Shown in pieces: positions 16,587-25,913 of a stretch of DNA of 64,000 bases. This DNA comes from Candidatus Poribacteria bacterium (GTDB lineage: Bacteria > Poribacteria > WGA-4E > WGA-3G). The stretch is taken from assembly GCA_009841255.1 (NCBI GenBank), contig VXMD01000082.1, forward strand, positions 162,479 to 226,478, read 5' to 3'. The position numbers and the translations under genes are program-made. The notes beneath the pieces were generated by a model. It did no database searches. It worked only from the letters and a program-made list of their open reading frames with translations, and was not told the origin of the DNA. Positions within the stretch are counted from its first letter, which is position 1. Each line of letters opens with the position of its first letter.

Positions 16587-17604
16587 CCTTATTGAGAATA
16601 GCATCTCCGAAAAGGTGTTTCCGGGTGCCGTCGTCTGTATCCTTACTGATAAAAAAGTGCTTTATCACGAGGCGTTTGGGTATCGATGGGTGAAACCGAA
16701 AAAACTACCGATGCTTCGCACGACGGTATTCGATTTAGCCTCGCTGACGAAACCGATTGCCATAGGAACGCTTTGCATGCAGTTCGTTGAGAGAGGCAAA
16801 CTTTCCTTGGATACACCCGCAGAGAAATATCTACCCGAGTTCAGACATGAAGGCGTGACGCTTAAACACCTGCTGACACATACTTCAGGACTCCCCGCGT
16901 GGTTACCCGTCTATCTGCGCGCACCATCACGTACAGATGTAATCTCCTATCTCGGAGATGTTCCCCTGGAAACTCAACCTGGGAAGAAAGTCGTGTACAG
17001 CTGCTTGGGATATATTGTGTTAGGCACACTCTTTGAAAGGGTCGTAGGAAAATCTCTGGATAAATTGGCACGAGATCAGATTTTCGCGCCACTGGGTATG
17101 GAATGGACGCGGTTCAACCCACCACAAGCATGGCGTGAGCACTGTGCCGCAACAGAGGATTCCAACAGTTTCGAACGCCGGATGGTGAACTACGAACGCT
17201 ACGATTGGCGAGAAGGTGTGATCATCGGACAGGTCCACGATGAAAACGCACATTTCCTCGGCGGCGTTTCCGGCAATGCTGGACTTTTCTCTACGGCAAA
17301 AGACCTCAGTCTGTTCTGCCGAACGTTGATGGACAACGGTGGTGGACTGTTACGCTCGGAGAGTCTCTCTACGATGCAACAGGTCGCTTCGGCGGAGGGA
17401 GAACGCCGGGGCATCGGTTGGGTCGTGACAGACGACGGCTGTCTCTACCATACAGGGTTCACTGGCACTTCAATACGAATCTGTCTAAAAAGAAGACTTG
17501 CAGCGATTCTGTTGACAAATCGAGTGCATCCCGATGCTGATCGGCGTGGCATTATCGAATTCCGAAAAATCTTCCACGATATAGTTTTCGGTGGTCAGCT
17601 TTAA
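16543..17604 (+). CDS. Beta-lactamase-fold serine hydrolase (AmiE/EstB-like)
   Basis: The protein has the penicillin-binding/beta-lactamase fold. The nucleophile motif is SLTK (FDLASLTKPIA, near residue 65). The second motif reads YSCLGY, with Cys where Asn is usual, and the third is HTG (YHTGFTGTS). The neighbour order, with NamZ and anhydro-MurNAc kinase downstream, recalls the Bacillus amiE-nagZ-namZ group, so an N-acetylmuramyl-L-alanine amidase or related cell-wall role is likely. The start is uncertain. The ATG at 16543 lies inside the repeat with GGAAAG upstream and adds MHQTHLTEPQG; otherwise only ATA/ATT codons at 16576-16581 precede the conserved helix. No signal peptide is visible. 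Confidence 0.82.
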   Translation: MHQTHLTEPQGIIKNLIENSISEKVFPGAVVCILTDKKVLYHEAFGYRWVKPKKLPMLRTTVFDLASLTKPIAIGTLCMQFVERGKLSLDTPAEKYLPEFRHEGVTLKHLLTHTSGLPAWLPVYLRAPSRTDVISYLGDVPLETQPGKKVVYSCLGYIVLGTLFERVVGKSLDKLARDQIFAPLGMEWTRFNPPQAWREHCAATEDSNSFERRMVNYERYDWREGVIIGQVHDENAHFLGGVSGNAGLFSTAKDLSLFCRTLMDNGGGLLRSESLSTMQQVASAEGERRGIGWVVTDDGCLYHTGFTGTSIRICLKRRLAAILLTNRVHPDADRRGIIEFRKIFHDIVFGGQL

Positions 17605-17697
17605 GAACCGTCAGTTTTTATTTTTAATAACCAAGTTTAAGTATCAACATTCAAGTTCTGAAGCCACCGTTAGGCTGGAAAGTTGGAACTATGCACA

Positions 17698-18888
17698 ATG
17701 GCAGATCATTTAAAAACTGAATTAGGGTTGAATGTTCTCCTCACGGAGAAAAGCGACTGGATTCGAGGCAAGTCAATTGGGCTGATTACAAACCACACAG
17801 GGGTTGATACCACCTTACGGGGTAATTATCGACTTTTCGCGGAGGCGTCATTGTGTCGGCTTTCCGCGATCTTTTCTCCAGAACATGGGTTCTGGGGCGC
17901 GGTCCAAGATGGCATTGCCGTTGACAGCCTTGATGTTTCAGATGAAAACGCATCCCATTCTCACCGCACGAGCGTCCCGGTCTATAGTTTATATGGACAA
18001 TCAGTCCGTCCAACAGTCAGCCAGCTTGAGGGTATTGATCTACTCGTCTATGATATGCAGGATGTCGGTGCGCGTTACTATACCTATATCTCGACGCTGC
18101 TACATGCAATGGAAGCCGCTAGCGATCAAGGCATTGAGTTCATTGTCGCAGACCGCCCGAATCCGATTACGTGCAATGCTGTGGAGGGATCAATATTGGA
18201 ACGTGGGTTTGAATCGTTTGTCGGCATACATAGGGTGCCTGTTCGTTACGGCTTGACAATTGGCGAATTGGCAATGCTATTGAAGGCAGAGCGTGTCCCA
18301 ACATGCCCGCTAAACGTTGCATGGATGCACGGATACGCACGCGACATGTGGTACGATGACACCGGCTTGCAGTGGGTGCCACCCTCGCCCAACATGCCGA
18401 CGCTCACAACTGCAATCCTCTATCCAGGTTTATGCTTATTTGAAGGAACAAATATGAGCGAAGGCAGGGGAACGACAAAGCCATTTGAATACATCGGCGC
18501 GCCTTGGTGCAACGGTGAAAAATGGGCTGAGATACTCAATGCGTTGTGTCTACCCGGTGTCCTGTTCCGTCCCGTTGTTTTTACACCTGCCCCAGTTGCT
18601 GAAAACACAAAGCACGCGAAACAGACGTGCGGCGGCGTTGCAATCCATATTACCGATAGAGAACGCTTTCTGCCAATAGAAACGGCTATCCACATGTTAT
18701 CCACTTTAATCACCGAATACAGAGACGTGTTTGCGTTCCGACCCGCGCACTTCGATCGGTTAGCAGGAAACAGCCAGCTCCGAAATGCCTTGTTGGATAG
18801 AGAGCCACTGGATAAGGTTCTGGTACGGTGGAGCGATGAACTTCAGATATGGCGTGAAAATACAACACAGTATCACATCTATGATTAG
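17698..18888 (+). CDS. namZ: Exo-beta-N-acetylmuramidase NamZ family (DUF1343)
   Basis: The 396-residue protein matches the NamZ/DUF1343 family, which releases N-acetylmuramic acid from the non-reducing end of peptidoglycan fragments. Conserved segments are IGLITNHTGVD, SPEHGFWG, LVYDMQDVGARYYTYISTL, VADRPNP, WVPPSPNMPT and GTNMSEGRGTTKPFEYIGAPW. The start is placed at ATG 17698, since an upstream TTG at 17683 has no better ribosome site. No signal peptide is evident, so it would act in the cytoplasm, unlike exported relatives. It lies between a serine hydrolase and anmK, which suits recycling of muropeptide sugars. Confidence 0.9.
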   Translation: MADHLKTELGLNVLLTEKSDWIRGKSIGLITNHTGVDTTLRGNYRLFAEASLCRLSAIFSPEHGFWGAVQDGIAVDSLDVSDENASHSHRTSVPVYSLYGQSVRPTVSQLEGIDLLVYDMQDVGARYYTYISTLLHAMEAASDQGIEFIVADRPNPITCNAVEGSILERGFESFVGIHRVPVRYGLTIGELAMLLKAERVPTCPLNVAWMHGYARDMWYDDTGLQWVPPSPNMPTLTTAILYPGLCLFEGTNMSEGRGTTKPFEYIGAPWCNGEKWAEILNALCLPGVLFRPVVFTPAPVAENTKHAKQTCGGVAIHITDRERFLPIETAIHMLSTLITEYRDVFAFRPAHFDRLAGNSQLRNALLDREPLDKVLVRWSDELQIWRENTTQYHIYD

Positions 18889-18895
18889 AAGTAAT

Positions 18896-18936
18896 TAGGA
18901 GTCAGTTGTCAGTTATCAGTAAAGAGGTTTTTTTAG
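18896..18936. repeat. Short TCAGTTATCAG repeat block
   Basis: GAGTCAGTTGTCAGTTATCA followed by AAGAGGTTTTTTT matches the degenerate spacer repeat. Confidence 0.5.
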
Positions 18937-18992
18937 ACCCAGACACGGAGTCCGTAATGAAATTAGGTTCTCCTTAAATGGCATAATTTGTC

Positions 18993-19077
18993 TTTGCTTT
19001 ACATTTGGAGGGCGGATTTGAGGTAGGCACGTCAAAGATAAAACCTACTTCGTTTAACCGCAAGGAAAAATTAAAAA
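18993..19077 (+). repeat. Tail-type intergenic repeat running into anmK
   Basis: ATTTGGAGGGCGGATTTGAG opens the recognisable part and AACCGCAAGGAAAAATTAAA closes it. The anmK frame begins within the tail. Confidence 0.75.
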
Positions 19078-20272
19078 ATTTTATGAACTTCTTAACAAAA
19101 AGAAAAAGTATGTTATCGGTCTGATGTCCGGCACCTCCGTCGATGGCATTGATGCCGCCATTGTTGAAATTACGGGTCACAGTTTGGAAACGGCGGTAGA
19201 CCTAATCGCTTTTGAGACTTTTCCTTTTCCACCCGATGTGCCGCAACGTATCCTTGCCCTCTGTCAACCCGATACGGGCCGCGTTGACGACATTTGTGAG
19301 ATGAACTTTTACATCGGGCATCTCTTCGCGGAGGCTGTCAAACATATCCTCGAAAAAAAAGGAATTCCAGCCAGCGACATTGACCTCATCGGCTCACACG
19401 GCCAGACGATTCATCACCTCCCGGGAGACCCAAACACCGATTGTAAGAATTCCCGCTATCCGTCAACATTGCAAATTGGTGAACCTGCGGTTATCGCACA
19501 CGAAACCGGTATTCCTACCATCGCCGACTTTCGGGTGGCAGATATGGCGGCAGGCGGGCAAGGCGCACCGTTAGTCGCATATCCAGACTATCTGCTGTTC
19601 CACGACAGCGTTAAAATAGTCGGACTTTTGAACATCGGAGGGATCGCGAACCTTACAGTGCTGCCCGCAAACGGATCGTTCGATTCGGTTTCTGCCGCAG
19701 ACACAGGACCGGGAAATATGTGTATTGATGCAGTCGTGAGCGAAATAACGGGTGGGAAAGAACGTTATGACAAAGCCGGGCAACGTGCCGCGCAGGGGAC
19801 CCCTTACCAACCTCTTATTGATGAATGGTTAACGCACCCATTTTTCCAACTGACACCACCGAAGACGACTGGACGCGAGATGTTCGGACATACCTTTGCA
19901 ATGGAGTGTCTGGAAGCGTGCCGTAAACATGAACTGTCAGACGACGACGCTATTGCAACTCTGACCGAATTGACAGTCCAGACGGTTGCGCTTTACATTT
20001 CAAAATTTGTGTCGAAGGAGCAGCATCCAATAGACATACTCTATGTGAGCGGCGGCGGGGTACACAACCAGACGATCATGCGACGCCTCAGCGAAGTGTT
20101 AGTGAATACAACCGTTGAATCTGTGGATACCTCAGGCATCTCGGCGGATGCAAAGGAAGCGATAGCGTTCGCAATCCTGGCGAATGAATCACTTCACGGG
20201 CAGGGTGGGAATCTGCCGTCCGCTACAGGCGCGTCTGTGCGGAAAATTTTGGGAAAATTTGTGTGTCCCTAA
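19070..20272 (+). CDS. anmK: Anhydro-N-acetylmuramic acid kinase
   Basis: The protein phosphorylates 1,6-anhydro-MurNAc to MurNAc 6-phosphate in cell-wall recycling. Family motifs are all present: VIGLMSGTSVDGID, GSHGQTIHHLPG, IADFRVADMAAGGQGAPL, LLNIGGIANLT and DTGPGNMCIDA. The start is a problem. A stop (TAA at 19055-19057) lies just upstream, and between it and the first conserved strand (KKYVIGLM) there is no ATG, GTG or TTG. The coordinate given uses ATT at 19070, five bases after AAGGA. An ATG at 19084 is out of frame by one base, so a frameshift error in the A-rich run (19097-19109) is an alternative. ATG 19124 would cut the nucleotide-binding strand. Confidence 0.9.
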   Translation: MKKFYELLNKKKKYVIGLMSGTSVDGIDAAIVEITGHSLETAVDLIAFETFPFPPDVPQRILALCQPDTGRVDDICEMNFYIGHLFAEAVKHILEKKGIPASDIDLIGSHGQTIHHLPGDPNTDCKNSRYPSTLQIGEPAVIAHETGIPTIADFRVADMAAGGQGAPLVAYPDYLLFHDSVKIVGLLNIGGIANLTVLPANGSFDSVSAADTGPGNMCIDAVVSEITGGKERYDKAGQRAAQGTPYQPLIDEWLTHPFFQLTPPKTTGREMFGHTFAMECLEACRKHELSDDDAIATLTELTVQTVALYISKFVSKEQHPIDILYVSGGGVHNQTIMRRLSEVLVNTTVESVDTSGISADAKEAIAFAILANESLHGQGGNLPSATGASVRKILGKFVCP

Positions 20273-20394
20273 TAAATACTGCTATTTAACCAAAACCTCC
20301 TATTTTTTCCAGAATTATGCACCCGTTTCACTCCTAAACAGCGTCACCAGATACGAATCCGAAATGGCAAACCATTTCTTTTTGGAGACGACTC

Positions 20395-23300
20395 ATGAAA
20401 AACGACGATATTCAACTTATCCAACGCGTCCTTGCCGGCAACGATGATGCCTTCTCCGTGCTTGTGAAAAAGTATAAGAAACAGGTTCACGCACTCGCGT
20501 GGCGGAAAATTGGGGATTTCCACATCGCGGAGGAGATTACGCAGGACACATTCCTGAAGGCATACAAGAAACTTGCAACACTGAAGAAGCCGCAACGGTT
20601 TGCAAGTTGGCTTTATGTCATTGCCGCAAACCGATGCAGTTCGTGGCTCCGAAAAAAACGTTTGTGGACGCAGCCATTGGAGCAGTTGGAGGAAACGGAC
20701 ATCGAGCAGCAACAAAGAGCAACGTATTCTCGGTATGTCATTGAGGAAAACGAACGGATAGCCGCAGCTGCACAACGCGATGTCGTCAAAAAATTGCTTG
20801 CGAAACTCCAAGAGAGCGAACGTACCGTCATCACGCTTCACTACTTCGGTGAGATGTCATGCACAGAGATTGGCGCGTTTCTGGGTGTATCCGCAAATAC
20901 AATCAAAAGTCGCCTCCATCGCGCACAGCAGCGTTTAAAGAAGGAGGAACCGATGATAAGAGAGGCTTTAGATAACTTCCAAATTACGCCGAATCTCACA
21001 GAGAACATTATGCGGGAAATCGCTCGTATCAAACCCTATACACCGTCCAGCAGTAAACCCTTCATGCCGTGGGCAATTGCTGCTTCCACGATTGCAGTAG
21101 TCCTGCTGATGTTAGGCATCGGAAACCATCAATACTTAGGGCGTTTTCAAAAGCCATACAGTTTCGATGCAACTTCAGAGATGAAGATTGAACTCATTGA
21201 GGCACCGCTTGTGCTGGACTTTGTCTCCAAAACAGATAAACGAACGGAATTTGGAGATCCGGACACGCCCAATAAGAGCAGGACACCTGAACGGAAACCT
21301 AATGATATCCCAGCATTATATGGGGAAGCACAAACGGAGGCAACCGTCGAAAATTACGCGAAATGGGAACTCCCAAAAGAGGCAAAAGCGCGCTTAGGAA
21401 AGGGAGGGATCAATGCGATGCAATTCTCACCCGATGGCACACAACTCGCCGTCGGTAGTAATATCGGCGTCTGGCTCTATGACGTGGAGACGGGTAAAGA
21501 AATATCCCTATTCGCAGGAATGTGCCAATCTCTTTCATTTTCACCCGATGGACGTTATCTTGTCAACGGTGGTGGTCTGTATAGAACAACCAAAATCCAA
21601 GTGTGGGACACAACCACGGGTTACAAAGTGGCACTCATTGACGCTCCAGCTTCTGCCGCAGCGTTGCGGTTTTCCGCAGACAGTAAAAGGCTTATCAGTT
21701 TGAGCAGTTGGGGAGACACAATCAGTCGGTGGGATATTAAGACTGGACAAGGAATTACAGAAAACCTTGAAGAACGACAATTTGCCTCGGGGACACGGTT
21801 TCCTGAAGCTCACGCGCTCACGTATGACAAAATTGCGATTGGGAGTATAGAAGGGAAAATTCAGTTGTGGAACACAATAACTGGTGAAAAGTTATCCTCC
21901 CTCAGAGAGCATTCAGATTTACTCGATCAACCCTTAGGCGCGCCTTCACGCCCACCTCCACTGAATCGAAAACAGGTCTTGGCATTGGCATTTTCACCGA
22001 ATGGCACGCGGCTCGCCAGCGGAAGTAAGGATAAAGCAGTCCAATTATGGGATAACACCACCAATAGCGAACCGATTGTGCTTCAAAAACATACGGGTTG
22101 GACAAATGTACTGGCATTCTCTCCTAACGGAAAGATGCTTGCAAGTGGGAGTACTGATAAGACGGTGCAGTTGTGGAATACCGACACGGGTGAACCGATT
22201 GCAACACTTACGGGACATCTCAACGGTATTAATGCGTTAGCGTTTTCGCCCGATGGCACCACACTCGCAAGTGGAAGTACGGACGGCACGATCCGGTTCT
22301 GGAATATTAAGACGGGAGATGTCCTCGCTCCTCGTATCACCGGACATACGGAGTGGGTAAAAGGAGTGACTTTCTCCAAAGATAGTTCCACACTTGTCAG
22401 TGTGGCGTTCAATGGTGCCATTAATTTTTGGGATGTAAAAACATCACAAAGAACCAATCACCAAATTGCTGGACACCGAGATTGGTTAGCGACTTTAGCG
22501 TTTTCACCGGATGGCACGCGGCTCGCCAGCATCGGCGCGGAAAGTACTATGGTCATAGGTTTTGGTCGTGTGACATATCCTGATTCTCTGGTTCGTTTGA
22601 CTGACGTAAGTACAGGGCGCCAGGTAGCAACCCTGAAGGATAAGAAAGGTGCCTCAAATTTGGTGTTTTCGCCGGATGGCAAAACAGTAGCCTTCGGCAA
22701 TCACGATGAAATTCGTTTGTGGAATACGGAAACAGATAGCACTCTTGATATTCCTCTCTCTGATCAGGATGATGTTCAAAATATCCTTCACAATGCCCAT
22801 GAAAATGGGGCACCGGGTATGATGCCTCACCAAATGCCTCAAATTAGTGCTTTGGTGTTCTCACCAGATGGAACAAGACTTGCCAGTGCAACCATGGAGG
22901 GAAACGTTCATATGTGGGACACGGAAACTGGAATTGGCTTAGTTTCTCTCACAGAGCAGGATCCAGACGATGTAAAGTATGGCGTGAAAGCGGCGGCAGA
23001 TGCTGATCCTGACGCAACCATAGTAAGCACCACATTTCCCGACGTAACTGTCGTGTATCGAGATCCTATCACAGCGCTGGCATTTTCTGCAAACGGTAAA
23101 TTGCTTGCCGCGGGAAGTCGTAAGCAGATTCGTCTCTGGAACATGGGAACTGGGAATTGGGGAAAAGGAATCTCCTCAATTAACAATCGCAAAGATAGCA
23201 GAGAGGTTTTTCACGGTTCTGAGGTATTGGTGTTTTCGCCAGATAGTACCGTGCTTATCAATGGCGATGGAAACGGCAGAATCCAGTTGTGGGACATAAC

Positions 23301-23463
23301 AACAGGAGACGAAATCATTACTCTCAATGGACATATGGAAGGTGTGGAGACGTTGCAATTTTCACCCGACGGCAACACACTCGTCAGTGCAGGACAGGAC
23401 GGAACAATTCTCTTATGGGACTGGAACGAAATCCTCAACGGTTTGCCTGTACAGGATAAATAG
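20395..23463 (+). CDS. ECF sigma factor fused to a transmembrane segment and WD40 repeats
   Basis: This 1022-residue protein has an ECF sigma-70 module at residues 1-185. Region 2 includes AEEITQDTFLKAYKKL and region 4 includes GEMSCTEIGAFLGVSANTIKSRLHRAQQRL. A single transmembrane helix (AIAASTIAVVLLMLGIG, about residues 225-241) follows. The rest, from about residue 325, is a long WD40 array with repeated AFSPDGTRLASGS and VQLWD units, enough for two propellers. It probably ties a membrane-bound or exported sensor to transcription; release by proteolysis would be needed for the sigma part to act. An in-frame ATG at 20953 with AAGGAGG upstream could make the WD40 part alone. GGAG precedes the main start. 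Confidence 0.93.
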   Translation: MKNDDIQLIQRVLAGNDDAFSVLVKKYKKQVHALAWRKIGDFHIAEEITQDTFLKAYKKLATLKKPQRFASWLYVIAANRCSSWLRKKRLWTQPLEQLEETDIEQQQRATYSRYVIEENERIAAAAQRDVVKKLLAKLQESERTVITLHYFGEMSCTEIGAFLGVSANTIKSRLHRAQQRLKKEEPMIREALDNFQITPNLTENIMREIARIKPYTPSSSKPFMPWAIAASTIAVVLLMLGIGNHQYLGRFQKPYSFDATSEMKIELIEAPLVLDFVSKTDKRTEFGDPDTPNKSRTPERKPNDIPALYGEAQTEATVENYAKWELPKEAKARLGKGGINAMQFSPDGTQLAVGSNIGVWLYDVETGKEISLFAGMCQSLSFSPDGRYLVNGGGLYRTTKIQVWDTTTGYKVALIDAPASAAALRFSADSKRLISLSSWGDTISRWDIKTGQGITENLEERQFASGTRFPEAHALTYDKIAIGSIEGKIQLWNTITGEKLSSLREHSDLLDQPLGAPSRPPPLNRKQVLALAFSPNGTRLASGSKDKAVQLWDNTTNSEPIVLQKHTGWTNVLAFSPNGKMLASGSTDKTVQLWNTDTGEPIATLTGHLNGINALAFSPDGTTLASGSTDGTIRFWNIKTGDVLAPRITGHTEWVKGVTFSKDSSTLVSVAFNGAINFWDVKTSQRTNHQIAGHRDWLATLAFSPDGTRLASIGAESTMVIGFGRVTYPDSLVRLTDVSTGRQVATLKDKKGASNLVFSPDGKTVAFGNHDEIRLWNTETDSTLDIPLSDQDDVQNILHNAHENGAPGMMPHQMPQISALVFSPDGTRLASATMEGNVHMWDTETGIGLVSLTEQDPDDVKYGVKAAADADPDATIVSTTFPDVTVVYRDPITALAFSANGKLLAAGSRKQIRLWNMGTGNWGKGISSINNRKDSREVFHGSEVLVFSPDSTVLINGDGNGRIQLWDITTGDEIITLNGHMEGVETLQFSPDGNTLVSAGQDGTILLWDWNEILNGLPVQDK

Positions 23464-23473
23464 TGTTATAATA

Positions 23474-23546
23474 GGCATCGGTTATCGGTTGTCGAAGGAA
23501 TGTTCTAAGGAAACGAAATCTCTTTTGACAGTTAACCACCATCCAA
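23474..23546. repeat. GGTTATCGGTTGTCG repeat block
   Basis: CATCGGTTATCGGTTGTCGA and a TGACAGTTAACC word lie between the two WD40 genes. The following bases (about 23557-23630) resemble the end of the sigma region of the upstream gene and look like a decayed copy. Confidence 0.5.
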
Positions 23547-23630
23547 AATCTAATTCTATGAGATACGCAATAGCTGCCGCCTTCGGATCTGCTCAAGTGC
23601 ATATAGCAGTGTTTGAAGAAGGAGAAATCG

Positions 23631-25868
23631 ATGATAAGAAACGCTTTAGGTAATTTTCAAATCACGTCGAATTTCACCAAGAACGTCATGTCATGGACAA
23701 TCGCAGTGGTCTTGCTAATGCTAAGTGTTGGGAACCATCCTGTCCAGGCACAAGCAGATGAAACCATCGAAGATTACGCAAAATGGGAACTCCCGAAAGA
23801 GGCAAAAGCGCGCCTGGGTAAAGGCGGAATCAATGCGATGCAATTCTCACCCGATGGCACACAACTCGCAGTAGGCAGCAATATCGGGATCTGGCTCTAT
23901 GATGTAGAGACCGGCAAAGAACTGTCGCTCTTTGTCGGTATGTGCCAAGCCCTTGCATTTTCACCCGATGGACGCTACCTTGCCAACGGTGGCGGAAAGT
24001 ATACAATGGGCGAAATCCAAGTGTGGGAGATAGCTACTGGTCACAAAGTCCCATTCGTTGATGGACTCTCTCCCGCCTCAGCGCTTTGGTTCTCTGAAGA
24101 TGGGAAAACACTTGTTAGTTTGGACAATTGGGGCGACACGGTCAGTCAGTTGGACATTGAAACTGGACAAGCAAATATAAAACATATCCAAGAACGACAA
24201 GTCACCGGGAGCCGCGGTCCTGCAGTCTACGCCCTCGCGCATGACAAATTTGCGGTCGGAAACAGGAATGGGAAGATTCAGTTGTATGACACATCAACGG
24301 GCAAAATGTTATCGACGCTCAGAGGACACGCAGATTTATCACTTCAACCGTTAGATACCGCTCCGGATAAACCTGTATTTCCTCCACCACATAGGAGTAA
24401 AAGTCAAGTCTTAGCATTGGCATTTTCACCCGATGGCACACATCTCGCCAGTGGAAGTCAGGATAAAACAGTCCGACTCTGGGATCTCACCGATGACGAC
24501 AAATGGATTACCCTCCAAAAACACACTGGTTGGATAAACGTGTTGGCATTCTCTCCTGACGGAACGATGCTTGCCAGCGGAAGTACCGATAAGACAGTGC
24601 AGTTATGGAACCCTGCTACGGGAGATCTGCTTGCGATACTTACGGGACATCTCAACGGTATTACTGCTCTGGCGTTTTCGCCCGATGGCACTATACTCGC
24701 AAGTGGGAGCGCAGATGGAGCGGTCCTATTTTGGAGCACCGAAAATGGAGATTCGCTATCTACTCCTATTATTGGACACACTGGGAGCGTGAAAGCAGTC
24801 GCTTTCTCTAACGGCGGTTCTACGCTTGCCAGTGTGGCGTTTAACGGCATAATTACATTCTGGGATCTGAAGACCTCAAAAAAATCTGATAGTCAAGTTG
24901 CAGGACCCCGAGATTGGTTCCTAACTTTAGCCCTTTCGCCCGATGCCACGAAACTTGCCAGCGTTGGAGCGGATGGGAACGTAATCCCTGGATTTATTTC
25001 TTCTTGGCGACCGGATCCGTTAATTCGTTTGACAGAAGCGAGCACGGGCAATGAGATAGCGACGCTTATGGATCGCATGAATCCCTCAAACCTGACTTTT
25101 TCACCCAATGGAAAAACGGTGGCTTTTAGTAATCACGATAAAATTCGTTTATGGAATATAGAGACAGATAGTCATCTTGATATCCAACGCTCACATCCGA
25201 ATGATATTCACAACGACCGTCCCAATCCACCTGGAAACGGTGCATTAGGGATACCACCAGGTAGAAGGTTTCGACCAATGCCATCAATCAGCGCTTTAGC
25301 GTTTTCGCCTGATGGAACACGAATTGTCAGCGCGACGATGGAAGGACAGATTCAGATGTGGGATGCGGAGATGGGGATTGAACTCACTTCCCTCGTAGAG
25401 CAGGAACCGGACGGTGCAACACATGAAGTGAAAGATGGAGGTATGACAGTGACAACCTCATATAAGGATCCTATTTTTGCGTTGGCATTCTCTCCAAATG
25501 GCAAACGGCTTGCCGCGGGAAGCCAGAAGCAGATTCGTTTGTGGAACATGGGAACTGGGAATTGGGGGAAAGGAATTTCTTCCATTAACAATAGTAAAGA
25601 CGGCACGGCAGTCTTTCACGGTTCCAAAGTCTTGGTGTTTTCCCCAGATAGTACTGTGCTTGTTAATGGGGATAGAAACGGCAGAATCCAACTATGGGAC
25701 ACAACAACGACCAACGAAATCGTCACTCTCAATGGACACACCGGACAGGTGGAAACCTTACATTTCTCGCCCGATGGAAAAACACTCGTCAGCGCATCAC
25801 AGGACGGCACAATTCTTCTGTGGGATTGGGATGAAATTCTTAAGGGATCCTCTACGATGGATGAATAA
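23631..25868 (+). CDS. Exported WD40-repeat protein, tandem paralogue lacking the sigma domain
   Basis: The 745-residue protein is a close paralogue of the upstream sigma-WD40 fusion. It starts with MIRNALGNFQIT, which corresponds to MIREALDNFQIT at residue 187 of the fusion. It then has a hydrophobic segment ending in VQAQA that can serve as a signal peptide, and the same WD40 array (DYAKWELPKEAKARLGKGGIN onward). GAAGGAG lies six bases upstream of the ATG, like the internal site of the fusion. The sigma part survives only as unreadable upstream sequence. It is likely an envelope or periplasmic propeller, perhaps acting with the fusion protein. Confidence 0.9.
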   Translation: MIRNALGNFQITSNFTKNVMSWTIAVVLLMLSVGNHPVQAQADETIEDYAKWELPKEAKARLGKGGINAMQFSPDGTQLAVGSNIGIWLYDVETGKELSLFVGMCQALAFSPDGRYLANGGGKYTMGEIQVWEIATGHKVPFVDGLSPASALWFSEDGKTLVSLDNWGDTVSQLDIETGQANIKHIQERQVTGSRGPAVYALAHDKFAVGNRNGKIQLYDTSTGKMLSTLRGHADLSLQPLDTAPDKPVFPPPHRSKSQVLALAFSPDGTHLASGSQDKTVRLWDLTDDDKWITLQKHTGWINVLAFSPDGTMLASGSTDKTVQLWNPATGDLLAILTGHLNGITALAFSPDGTILASGSADGAVLFWSTENGDSLSTPIIGHTGSVKAVAFSNGGSTLASVAFNGIITFWDLKTSKKSDSQVAGPRDWFLTLALSPDATKLASVGADGNVIPGFISSWRPDPLIRLTEASTGNEIATLMDRMNPSNLTFSPNGKTVAFSNHDKIRLWNIETDSHLDIQRSHPNDIHNDRPNPPGNGALGIPPGRRFRPMPSISALAFSPDGTRIVSATMEGQIQMWDAEMGIELTSLVEQEPDGATHEVKDGGMTVTTSYKDPIFALAFSPNGKRLAAGSQKQIRLWNMGTGNWGKGISSINNSKDGTAVFHGSKVLVFSPDSTVLVNGDRNGRIQLWDTTTTNEIVTLNGHTGQVETLHFSPDGKTLVSASQDGTILLWDWDEILKGSSTMDE

Positions 25869-25913
25869 GGAATTAACTTACAACTGATAACCGATAACTG
25901 ACAACCACTAAAA
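25869..25913. repeat. ACAACTGATAACCGATAAC repeat block
   Basis: TGATAACCGATAACTGACAA lies between the WD40 gene and the convergent porV gene. Confidence 0.5.
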
